Shown: piece by piece, positions 51,853 through 58,329 of the stretch | How the letters are laid out: every line of letters begins with the position of its first letter | How positions within the stretch are numbered: position 1 is the stretch's first letter | Source: Kaistella polysaccharea | GTDB taxonomy: Bacteria > Bacteroidota > Bacteroidia > Flavobacteriales > Weeksellaceae | Assembly: GCF_020410745.1 (NCBI RefSeq) | Contig: NZ_CP084528.1 | Location: forward strand, 2,542,001-2,606,000 | Length of the DNA stretch: 64,000 nucleotides | Reading direction: 5' to 3' | Notes under the pieces: generated by a model | Seen by the model: only the letters and a program-made list of their open reading frames with translations | Databases searched by the model: none | What the model was told of the DNA's origin: nothing | Program-made: the position numbers and the translations under genes

Positions 51853-52632
51853 ATGGATACTTCAAAATTATTTGATTTAACAGGAAAGACAGCCATCGTT
51901 ACAGGTGGTGCAGGTGGGATTGGAAAAGCATGTTGCGAAATGTTGGCAGCGTTCGGGGCTAACGTGGTCGTCTCAGATTATAATTTGGAAGCGGCAAAAG
52001 AAACTTCAAAATCAATTAATGATACTGGCGGAAAATCAATTGCGATTGATTGTAATGTCTTGGAAGACGACGCGCTCGTCAATTTAGTAGATAAAACGAT
52101 TGAACATTTTAGCAGCATCGAAATTTTGGTCAACAATGTTGGTGGAGGAGGTGCCGGAAAAGAAAGTCCGTACGATATCGACGTTGCACAATTCAAAAAA
52201 GTGTTTGATATGAACGTTTTCAGTATGTGGAGACTGTGCCAGTTGGTTGCGCCACACATGGGGAAGGCGGGTTATGGCAGTATTATCAATATGTCATCAA
52301 TGGCATCCATTAACAAAAGTCCAGCGATTAGTGCCTACGCTTCATCCAAAGCAGCGATCAATCACATGACCAGAAATTTGGCGTATGATTACGGTCCAGC
52401 CAATATTCGTGTCAATGCAATCGGACCTGGAGCAACGCGAACTGCTGCGTTAAGTACCGTCTTAACTCCAGAATTAGAAAAAGCAATGTTGAAACATACA
52501 CCGATTCACAGATTAGGTGAGGCCGAAGATATTGCAGGAGTTGTTTTATATTTTGCTGCACCTATATCTAGTTGGACCAGTGGACAAGTTATTTTCATCA
52601 ATGGAGGAGGAGAACAGACTTTGGATATGTGA
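51853..52632 (+). CDS. SDR oxidoreductase, 7-alpha-hydroxysteroid dehydrogenase-like
   Basis: Classical short-chain dehydrogenase of 259 residues. The cofactor loop is TGGAGGIGKA (about 16-25), the structural motif is NNVGGGGAG (NNAG equivalent), the catalytic Ser is in IINMSSMAS, and YASSKAA holds the catalytic Tyr and Lys. The ending HTPIHRLGEAEDIAGVVLYFAAPISSWTSGQ resembles E. coli 7-alpha-hydroxysteroid dehydrogenase closely. Sterol or bile-acid activity is only a family guess; other secondary alcohols are equally possible. Single gene with a terminator after it. Confidence 0.88.
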   Translation: MDTSKLFDLTGKTAIVTGGAGGIGKACCEMLAAFGANVVVSDYNLEAAKETSKSINDTGGKSIAIDCNVLEDDALVNLVDKTIEHFSSIEILVNNVGGGGAGKESPYDIDVAQFKKVFDMNVFSMWRLCQLVAPHMGKAGYGSIINMSSMASINKSPAISAYASSKAAINHMTRNLAYDYGPANIRVNAIGPGATRTAALSTVLTPELEKAMLKHTPIHRLGEAEDIAGVVLYFAAPISSWTSGQVIFINGGGEQTLDM

Positions 52633-52680
52633 TATAAAATGGAAAGTTTTTTCGTAAGAACGACTCAATATCCAATATAA

Positions 52681-52711
52681 AAAGAGCAGGATTAACCGTC
52701 CTCTTTTTTAA
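52681..52711 (+). terminator. Terminator after SDR gene
   Basis: Imperfect stem AAAGAGCAGGA / TCCTCTTT with one bulge, followed by a T6 run. Confidence 0.65.
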
Positions 52712-52741
52712 TAAAAAAGGCAGAAACCATAAGTTTCTGCC
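52712..52741 (-). terminator. Terminator of M43 metalloprotease gene
   Basis: Perfect 9-bp stem GGCAGAAAC / GTTTCTGCC with a 5-base loop. On the minus strand it is followed by TTTTTTA. It lies 77 bp past the stop codon of the protease. Confidence 0.85.
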
Positions 52742-52817
52742 CTTAATGACTACTTCTTGAGATTGCAGTTGCAAACGGCAACCTATTTCCAGAAGTTTTA
52801 GTTATAGTATTTGATAA

Positions 52818-53801
52818 TTATTGGCCAAAAGCATAGCGTGCTCCTCCAGGCTGGAAAATAGCTAACATTCTTGACTTCTGATCGTTAGAGAACATAAACA
52901 TGGCTCTGTCATCTACATAATCCATGTAATCCATGGTCATCTCCACTGGCGTTCCTGCGCAGGTGCTGTAATGCGGATAGTTTGGCGCTCCATAATTGGC
53001 AGTATTATGTGAAGGTGTGTCTGCAACATAATCATTTCCACAAGTGGCGTCTCCCCAAATATGTCTCAAATTCATCCAGTGACCAACTTCATGCGTAGCA
53101 GTTCTTCCTAAATTATAAGGATAATTTGCTGTACCGGAAAGTCCAACATATTTTGAATCGATAACAACCCCGTCCGTTGCTGTACTTCCGCCAGGGAATT
53201 GTGCGTATCCTAGAATACCACCTCCTATAGTACAAACCCATAAATTTAATTTAGTGGTCGGAGAAGTTGGACTAATTCCTCCTCTTTTTGAGTTTTTCAT
53301 GGTATCTCTTGTGCCCCAAGATGTTTTTGTGGTAGATTTTCGTACTACATCATCTAGTACAAACCTAATTCCTACATTGGCTTTAGTGGTAGAAAATATG
53401 GTAGGCACTTGATTGTAATCAGAATTTTGCGCATTGAAATCATTGTTTAGAACATCAATTTGCGATTGAATTTGAGCTTCAGAAATATTTTCCGCAGCGG
53501 TATTGTACAATACGTTTACTACTACTGGAATTTCAATGACGCCATTCACCAATCTACTAGCAAAACCCTCTTTAATCTGTTGCTGAGTAAAATTTTCGAT
53601 CTCCATCATTTTGATGGCAAGTGCAGGATTTTCTTTAATCTGTTCTTTTAACACATCATCTGCCGCACAATTTCTTTTAACGAGACTCGAAGAAGTGGAA
53701 GAAAGATCTGCCACATTGTCTGCTGGAAGATCACGCTCGTTGGTACATCCAACAAGTGCTAAAGAGAAAAAAATCCCTGATAGAATGATTTTTGTTTTCA
53801 T
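52818..53801 (-). CDS. M43-family (pappalysin-like) zinc metalloprotease lipoprotein
   Basis: Secreted metzincin protease of 327 residues. The signal ends LALVGC (Cys19), so it is probably lipid-anchored. After a propeptide-like region, the mature core begins near IEIPVVVNVLYN. The extended zinc motif ATHEVGHWMNLRHIWG (about 233-248) fits HExxHxxxLxHxxG, and the Met-turn is in VEMTMDYMDY. Cysteines in DATCGNDY and YSTCAG may form a disulphide. No type IX sorting domain is present. A perfect 24-bp palindrome lies 21 bp upstream of its ATG. Confidence 0.93.
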   Translation of the reverse strand: MKTKIILSGIFFSLALVGCTNERDLPADNVADLSSTSSSLVKRNCAADDVLKEQIKENPALAIKMMEIENFTQQQIKEGFASRLVNGVIEIPVVVNVLYNTAAENISEAQIQSQIDVLNNDFNAQNSDYNQVPTIFSTTKANVGIRFVLDDVVRKSTTKTSWGTRDTMKNSKRGGISPTSPTTKLNLWVCTIGGGILGYAQFPGGSTATDGVVIDSKYVGLSGTANYPYNLGRTATHEVGHWMNLRHIWGDATCGNDYVADTPSHNTANYGAPNYPHYSTCAGTPVEMTMDYMDYVDDRAMFMFSNDQKSRMLAIFQPGGARYAFGQ

Positions 53802-53822
53802 ATATTTTTTTAAAAATTAATT

Positions 53823-53846
53823 TTGTAAATATATAATTATTTACAA
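53823..53846. promoter_or_regulatory. Perfect 24-bp palindrome before M43 protease gene
   Basis: Arms TTGTAAATA (53823-53831) and TATTTACAA (53838-53846) flank the spacer TATAAT. On the minus strand the right arm includes TATATTTA, close to a -7 box, so a bound regulator would block transcription. Confidence 0.55.
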
Positions 53847-54290
53847 TATGTCGTTAATTAAATTTAATCTTTTTACAAAAGATGTTTTGAAACTACAATA
53901 ATATAGTATGAAAAGTCCTTTTTCTATAAAATATTGATAAAATATAAAGTGTTATTAATAGGCGATTTCATTGAATATTTCTATATAAAAGAGGGTTATT
54001 GAAGCAAAAAATGAAAACTAATAATCAGAATAATATTTCAAAGCGACTTTTTTTAGTAGAACGGAGTTGCATTTTGAAAGATGTGTTAGATTTTGTTAAA
54101 TTATAAAGAGTGTAATTATTTTAAGAAATGGCAGGTATCATCACTTTAGAAATAAAAGGAGAAAATAATGAAAGTATAGGAAATTTTTTTTCGCCGACGA
54201 AAAACTCAGGATGATAATAAAAAACGCCGAAAATTAAAATTTTTGCATTTTCCGAATGATCGTTTTTCTTCCGATTTATAAAGAGCAAAA

Positions 54291-54329
54291 AAAGAGAATT
54301 TCCATAAAATTGGAAATTCTCTTTTTTTT
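54291..54329. terminator. Strong bidirectional terminator after DsbA-like gene
   Basis: Perfect 14-bp stem AAAGAGAATTTCCA / TGGAAATTCTCTTT with the loop TAAAAT. T runs occur on both strands. It lies 22 bp past the end of the minus-strand gene. Confidence 0.9.
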
Positions 54330-54350
54330 GATAAAAATTGATATTAGAAA

Positions 54351-55277
54351 TTAATGGTTGACTTTTATACGCGCCCACATACTTCCATTCTTGGTCTTTG
54401 TTTGAATTAGTTTTCCTTCAGCGGTCACTTTTTCTAAGAGGGCTTCACTCTCAATTTTTGTCAAACCGGATAATTCCGCAAATTCTGTTTTTGTCAAAGT
54501 GGGATATTTTGCAAATAAAGAGGTCCATGAAGAATCGTATTCTTTTTTAACTGCTTTTGGAAAGGTTTTCAAAATGGCATTTTCATAATCCTGATACGGG
54601 CGGAAACCGTAAACAATTTCCTGATTATTTTGGCTGTCTGTAAAAAACAAGGTAGGAAAACCTCTCACCCTCATGTTTTGCGCTAGGGCTAAATCTGACT
54701 GAAACAGATCTTTCGCCCGGCTTTCGTAATCTTTTTTAAGTTTTATCGCATCCAGCCCATTTACCGTTGCGGCCTCACTCATGTGTTCCCACTTCGTAAT
54801 ATTTTTCTTTTCCAGAAAAACCATTTCTCTTAAAGTTCGCATAAAGGCAATCGCTTTGTCGTCATCCTGCATTTGCGCTGCCTTAAAAGCGATCGACGGC
54901 GGATAGGAAGAATTCAACGGATCTTCCAGCCACAGATCACCATCAATCGGCATATCATAATATTCACTTACTTCGTCCCAATGATGGGCCACATCAGAAG
55001 GTTTGCTGATGCCGCCACTGTTGTATTTCCAGTCTGGTAAAAGACCACCCATGCGGTAATCGATTTCAATTTGATCGCCGTATTCGAGTTTTAATTTTCG
55101 CAATTGAGGTTCAATTCCCCAACAGGAAGAACAGATCGGATCGGTAAAGTAAATGATTGTTACAGGCTTTGTTTGACTTAAAATGAATTCGGTTTCTGCA
55201 GAACCTTCTGCGGTTGGTATTTCACAAACCCCTGTTTCTGGATCACATAAGAGTGGATTATTAAATGTATTTTCCAT
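54351..55277 (-). CDS. DsbA-family thioredoxin-fold protein (FrnE/SpxH-like)
   Basis: Thiol-disulphide oxidoreductase-fold protein of 308 residues. The start is the ATG at 55275-55277 (MENTFNNPLL); a frame open to 55418 is rejected because the extra residues lack family features. The CxxC active site is DPICSSCWGIEPQ (Cys49, Cys52), followed by the helical insertion and FPTLFFTDSQNN with the cis-Pro loop (RGFPTLFF). A further Cys pair at residues 11 and 18 (CDPETGVC) is unusual and may be metal- or redox-active. There is no signal peptide, so it should be cytoplasmic. The C-terminal helical domain resembles a winged helix (LTKTEFAELSGLTKIESEALLEKV). Confidence 0.85.
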   Translation of the reverse strand: MENTFNNPLLCDPETGVCEIPTAEGSAETEFILSQTKPVTIIYFTDPICSSCWGIEPQLRKLKLEYGDQIEIDYRMGGLLPDWKYNSGGISKPSDVAHHWDEVSEYYDMPIDGDLWLEDPLNSSYPPSIAFKAAQMQDDDKAIAFMRTLREMVFLEKKNITKWEHMSEAATVNGLDAIKLKKDYESRAKDLFQSDLALAQNMRVRGFPTLFFTDSQNNQEIVYGFRPYQDYENAILKTFPKAVKKEYDSSWTSLFAKYPTLTKTEFAELSGLTKIESEALLEKVTAEGKLIQTKTKNGSMWARIKVNH

Positions 55278-55364
55278 AATTAAATTTTTTTGACAAGGAC
55301 AATCGTTTGCTGTTAAAAATTTTAAAAGGAAAACAGCGTGGTTGATTTTATCAGGTTTAATATA

Positions 55365-55381
55365 GTAACTAACTTTGTTAC
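55365..55381. promoter_or_regulatory. Dyad upstream of DsbA-like gene
   Basis: GTAAC-TAACTTT-GTTAC, an inverted repeat with 5-bp arms about 90 bp before the chosen start. This is the size and type of site bound by small winged-helix redox regulators (HxlR/MarR). Weak evidence. Confidence 0.35.
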
Positions 55382-55493
55382 ACTTCCGTATAATATCTTT
55401 CGGTCCCAATCCGGGCAAGCACTTTTACACTCATAATCGATTAAGTTTTATTTTTTTGAATTATCAGGAAATAGGGTGAAAAAGAGTTGCTTT

Positions 55494-56066
55494 TTAAATT
55501 AGTTTTTTTTCAATCCTTTTGTCAGGGATCAACCACATTAGAGCGACTATAAAATAGAGACTGACACTGATTACCGGAAAGAAAAAGGATAACACGATTC
55601 CTGAAATATACAGAACCGTAGAAATAATTTCCTTTGTTTGATTTTTCATCGCCTGACCGATTTTTGAATTTTTCCCTTCCAGTTGAATCGAAATTTTAGA
55701 TAGCACCGTCCAAGACAAGGCACACATTAAAAGATTAAAACCATAAAGCGCGACAGGATTTTTATCAAAATCATTCTCGCCCATCCAGGCACTCGTAAAG
55801 GGAATTAAGGATAAAAAGAAAAGCAGCATCAAATTACTCCACAAGGTTTTACCGTTCACTTTTTCTATGGCCTGAAACAAATGATGATGATTATTCCAGT
55901 AAATCGCCACATAAATAAAACTCATGATGTAAGACAAAAATTTGAAAATCAACGGTTTCAGGGTTTCAAAATCGGAACCTGTCGGAACTTTTAAATCCAG
56001 CACCATAATGGTGATGATAATGGCGATAACCCCGTCGCTGAAGGCTTCTAATCTTCCGGAATTCAT
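55494..56066 (-). CDS. TMEM175-family (DUF1211) potassium channel protein
   Basis: Membrane protein of 190 residues of the bacterial TMEM175 type. The family motif FSDGV (9-13) begins the first pore-lining helix, MNSGRLEAFSDGVIAIIITIMVLDL in effect. Six hydrophobic segments can be read. Bacterial members form tetrameric, weakly selective potassium channels. Its start overlaps the end of the FMN-reductase gene by four bases, so it belongs to the pirin operon. Linking a potassium pathway to electrophile/redox stress enzymes recalls Kef systems, but this is inference. Confidence 0.88.
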   Translation of the reverse strand: MNSGRLEAFSDGVIAIIITIMVLDLKVPTGSDFETLKPLIFKFLSYIMSFIYVAIYWNNHHHLFQAIEKVNGKTLWSNLMLLFFLSLIPFTSAWMGENDFDKNPVALYGFNLLMCALSWTVLSKISIQLEGKNSKIGQAMKNQTKEIISTVLYISGIVLSFFFPVISVSLYFIVALMWLIPDKRIEKKLI

Positions 56067-56596
56067 GATAAACCTTTTTTAAAGTCGGAAATTTTCTGAT
56101 CCAATTCCGCCTTGAACTCGGCGTTGAGGATTTCTGTGTTTTCAATATCAAAATTTTCTATAAATTTCGGTAATGAAAAAGTATCACGGATATCCGCGCC
56201 AAATTGTGGGAAGAATTTGTGAGCCGTCGCCATCACATTTCCACCTCCATAACCACCTGGAGAAGTTGACATCAACAACATCTGTTTATCATGAAAAACT
56301 TTTACATTAATTCTGGAAGCCCAGTCGAAAACATTTTTAAAAGCAGCGGTGTAACTGCGGTTGTGTTCGGCCATGGAGCAAATGATTGCATCACATTCTT
56401 CAATCGCTGTTAGGAACTGGTAAGCCTCCTGCGGATACCCATCTTTTTCGCGGTCCACCGAAAAAATCGGCATATCAAAATCTTTAAGATCCAAAAGATT
56501 GATGTCGTGTTCAGTAAACCGTTTCAGGACATATTTTACAAGTTCTTTGTTTCGTGAGGTCGAGGAGGAACTTCCTGCGAAGGCTAATATTTTCAT
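56063..56596 (-). CDS. NAD(P)H-dependent FMN reductase
   Basis: Flavodoxin-fold oxidoreductase of 177 residues of the NADPH-dependent FMN reductase family (azoreductase/chromate reductase relatives). The FMN phosphate loop is AFAGSSSSTSRNKELV (about 5-20), followed by MPIFSVDREKDGYP, the SMAEHNRSYTAAFKNVFDW motif and MSTSPGGYGGGNV at the flavin ring. It lies 8 bp after pirin and overlaps the TMEM175 gene. Such enzymes often reduce quinones or other electrophiles by two electrons; the natural substrate is not determined. Confidence 0.92.
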   Translation of the reverse strand: MKILAFAGSSSSTSRNKELVKYVLKRFTEHDINLLDLKDFDMPIFSVDREKDGYPQEAYQFLTAIEECDAIICSMAEHNRSYTAAFKNVFDWASRINVKVFHDKQMLLMSTSPGGYGGGNVMATAHKFFPQFGADIRDTFSLPKFIENFDIENTEILNAEFKAELDQKISDFKKGLS

Positions 56597-56604
56597 AGAT
56601 TTGG

Positions 56605-57540
56605 TTATAATAATTTACTTTTGGTGGCTTCGTCGTCTTTGTTACGATCATATATGGATCTTGGCAGCGGTACATATTCCTGATCATCTTCCGGGACTAA
56701 TGGAAAGGCGACATGATTTTGCTCGTACCAGTTTTTCTTTGCTTTTTCGAGCATTTCTTTATCAGAATTCACAAAATTCCAGAACATAAAACGTTCTTCG
56801 GAAAATGGTTCGCCACCGAAAATATAAACGGAAGTTTCGCCCGTCGTCTCAAATTCACAAAGCGTTGCATTTTTCGCAATCAGCAATTGTTTCGTACCGA
56901 ATTCCTGACCGTCAATTTTTACGGTTCCGTCCATCACATACATTCCGACTTCGCCAAAAAGATGTTCGCCAATATTTATTTTTTGCGCATTTTTAGTTTT
57001 AATTTCTAAAAAATATAACGGACTGTGCACGGGAACAGGCGATTTCTTACCAATAATTTCACCGGCGATCAGTTTATATTCAACACCGTTTTCCTCCCAT
57101 TCCGGAATTTCAGATTTACCGATATGAAAAAAGGTGGGTTCGCTTTGTTCCAATTCTTTCGGAAGTCCGATCCAGATTTGAAAACCATGCAAAAACATAG
57201 ACGATTCTCGCAAATATTCCGGAGTTCTTTCAGAATGAACGACTCCTTTTCCCGCCGTCATCCAGTTCACTTCCCCAGGTTTAATTTCGATGGCATTTCC
57301 CATACTGTCGCGGTGAAAGATCGATCCCGACAAAAGGTAGGTGAGCGTAGAAAGGCCGATATGCGGATGCGGCAGCACGTCGAGATTCTGATATTCTTTC
57401 AGACAGGTCGGTCCCATGTGATCAATAAACACAAAGGGTCCAACCGCTCTTTTTTCGCGGAACGGCAACAGTCTTCCAACTAAAAAATTGCCGATATCTG
57501 CCGCTTTTTCTTCTATAATAAGTCCTACGTTTGATTGCAT
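56605..57540 (-). CDS. Pirin family protein
   Basis: Bicupin protein of 311 residues. The N-terminal cupin holds the metal site: LPHPHIGLSTLTYLLSG (two His), then GVVHSERTPE (His and Glu). The C-terminal cupin runs from FLEIKTKNAQ to VYIFGGEPFSE. Bacterial pirins can act as quercetin 2,3-dioxygenases or as redox sensors binding other proteins; which applies here is unknown. It starts 21 bp after the frameshifted GNAT gene and precedes the FMN reductase by 8 bp. The likely promoter is upstream of the GNAT gene. Confidence 0.93.
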   Translation of the reverse strand: MQSNVGLIIEEKAADIGNFLVGRLLPFREKRAVGPFVFIDHMGPTCLKEYQNLDVLPHPHIGLSTLTYLLSGSIFHRDSMGNAIEIKPGEVNWMTAGKGVVHSERTPEYLRESSMFLHGFQIWIGLPKELEQSEPTFFHIGKSEIPEWEENGVEYKLIAGEIIGKKSPVPVHSPLYFLEIKTKNAQKINIGEHLFGEVGMYVMDGTVKIDGQEFGTKQLLIAKNATLCEFETTGETSVYIFGGEPFSEERFMFWNFVNSDKEMLEKAKKNWYEQNHVAFPLVPEDDQEYVPLPRSIYDRNKDDEATKSKLL

Positions 57541-57561
57541 TTTCTTTATTTTAATTTAAAA

Positions 57562-57880
57562 TTAAATCGTGTCGTAACCGTTAAAATGAGGATCTACAAT
57601 CCTTTTCCATTCCGGATGTCTTTTGATATAGGCGAAAACGTAAGGACAGAACGGAAGTAACAACTTGCCTTCCTTTTCAATGGAGTCCAAAGTTTTCTCT
57701 ACGACGGCAGCGGCCGCTCCTGTTCCGGCTAATTTCGGTTCTGCTTCGGTATGGACCAGAGCAATCTGGTTTCCAAAATCGCCATAATTGATAAAGGCTA
57801 AATGACCGTTGATTTCAATTTCAAAACGTTTTTTTTTTTTCGTTTTTTACGAGCGGGATATTTTCAAATTCTGTTTTCAT
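57562..57880 (-). pseudogene. GNAT N-acetyltransferase interrupted at a 12-A homopolymer
   Basis: Read on the minus strand from the ATG at 57878-57880, the frame gives MKTEFENIPLVKNEKKK and then hits a run of 12 A (plus 57829-57840), after which TGA follows two codons later. Removing one A restores an uninterrupted 105-residue protein to the TAA at 57562-57564. Its second part contains FEIEINGHLAFINYG, LVHTEAEPKLAGTGAAAAVV and LLLPFCPYVFAYIKRHPEW, all typical of the short YjdJ-like GNAT family. The rest of the gene is intact, so the break is recent, phase-variable, bypassed by slippage, or a sequencing error. It leads the pirin operon. Confidence 0.8.
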
Positions 57881-57909
57881 AATTTTTCATTGTGTAGTTG
57901 ATTTGAAAA

Positions 57910-57925
57910 CAAAAATACAAAAATA
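57910..57925 (-). promoter_or_regulatory. Two adjacent -7 boxes for GNAT-pirin operon
   Basis: The minus strand carries TATTTTTG twice in direct succession (plus 57918-57925 and 57910-57917). Both are exact TAnnTTTG matches, 30-45 bp before the GNAT ATG. Confidence 0.6.
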
Positions 57926-58061
57926 GCATCCAGTCATCCATTACCCTATGATAAATAAATCGGATACAAAAAGGTATAATCGATAATGCTCATAGATTGC
58001 ATTTTAATTAATGGATATGATCTTTGTAGCCGGTCTTCATCTAATAAAAATGAGCTTTTTG

Positions 58062-58100
58062 AAAAAATCCTGAAGTTTTAATTTCAGGATTTTTTCTTTT
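58062..58100. terminator. Orphan strong terminator
   Basis: Perfect 13-bp stem AAAAAATCCTGAA / TTCAGGATTTTTT, followed on the plus strand by CTTTTTTTA. The nearest upstream gene on the minus strand ends 230 bp away, and no plus-strand gene precedes it. It could end the reductase transcript or a small plus-strand RNA. Confidence 0.7.
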
Positions 58101-58329
58101 TTTATGGGTGGAAGATTTTAAATTTCTTTTTGGAAATCAGATTGTCGAAAGATTTCCATTATCATTCAAATATTGGTACTCAAAATTACGGTGTTTTAAG
58201 CATTCTATAAATTGCTTGAAATCAGTTTTTAAGGATCTGAATGAGTGTTTTACTGGTACAAAGGTTAGTTGAGTAATTCAAATCATTCTTGATCTAATCA
58301 CTTTAAAATCGCGATAAAATTTATTTTTT

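Larger units (their letters stand above)
53802..54350. other. AT-rich gap with palindrome and terminator, no supported gene
   Basis: 549 bp. It contains the palindrome at 53823-53846 and the hairpin at 54291-54329. A 31-codon plus-strand frame (54011-54106, MKTNNQNNIS...) is preceded by an A-rich stretch but is too short to claim. An 85-codon minus-strand frame overlapping the DsbA-like gene end looks like chance. Confidence 0.5.
57881..58329. other. Intergenic region with operon promoter and orphan hairpin
   Basis: 449 bp without a supported gene. It holds two -7 boxes for the leftward GNAT-pirin operon (57910-57925) and a strong hairpin terminator (58062-58100). The remaining 230 bp before the reductase gene end shows nothing I can name. 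Confidence 0.5.

Noticed and set aside
54011-54106. 31-codon plus-strand frame in the gap before the DsbA-like gene
   Set aside because: Too short, with no promoter box or conserved feature visible.
54121-54378. 85-codon minus-strand frame overlapping the end of the DsbA-like gene
   Set aside because: It contains a terminator hairpin, has low-complexity composition and overlaps a real gene end.
55278-55418. N-terminal extension of the DsbA-like protein
   Set aside because: No family features, and it covers the regulatory region; the ATG at 55277 fits better. Its Cys residues (CPC) are tempting but unsupported.
57025-57483. 152-codon plus-strand frame opposite pirin
   Set aside because: Pirin is certain on the other strand; the frame is rich in Arg and Phe, as expected for an antisense shadow.
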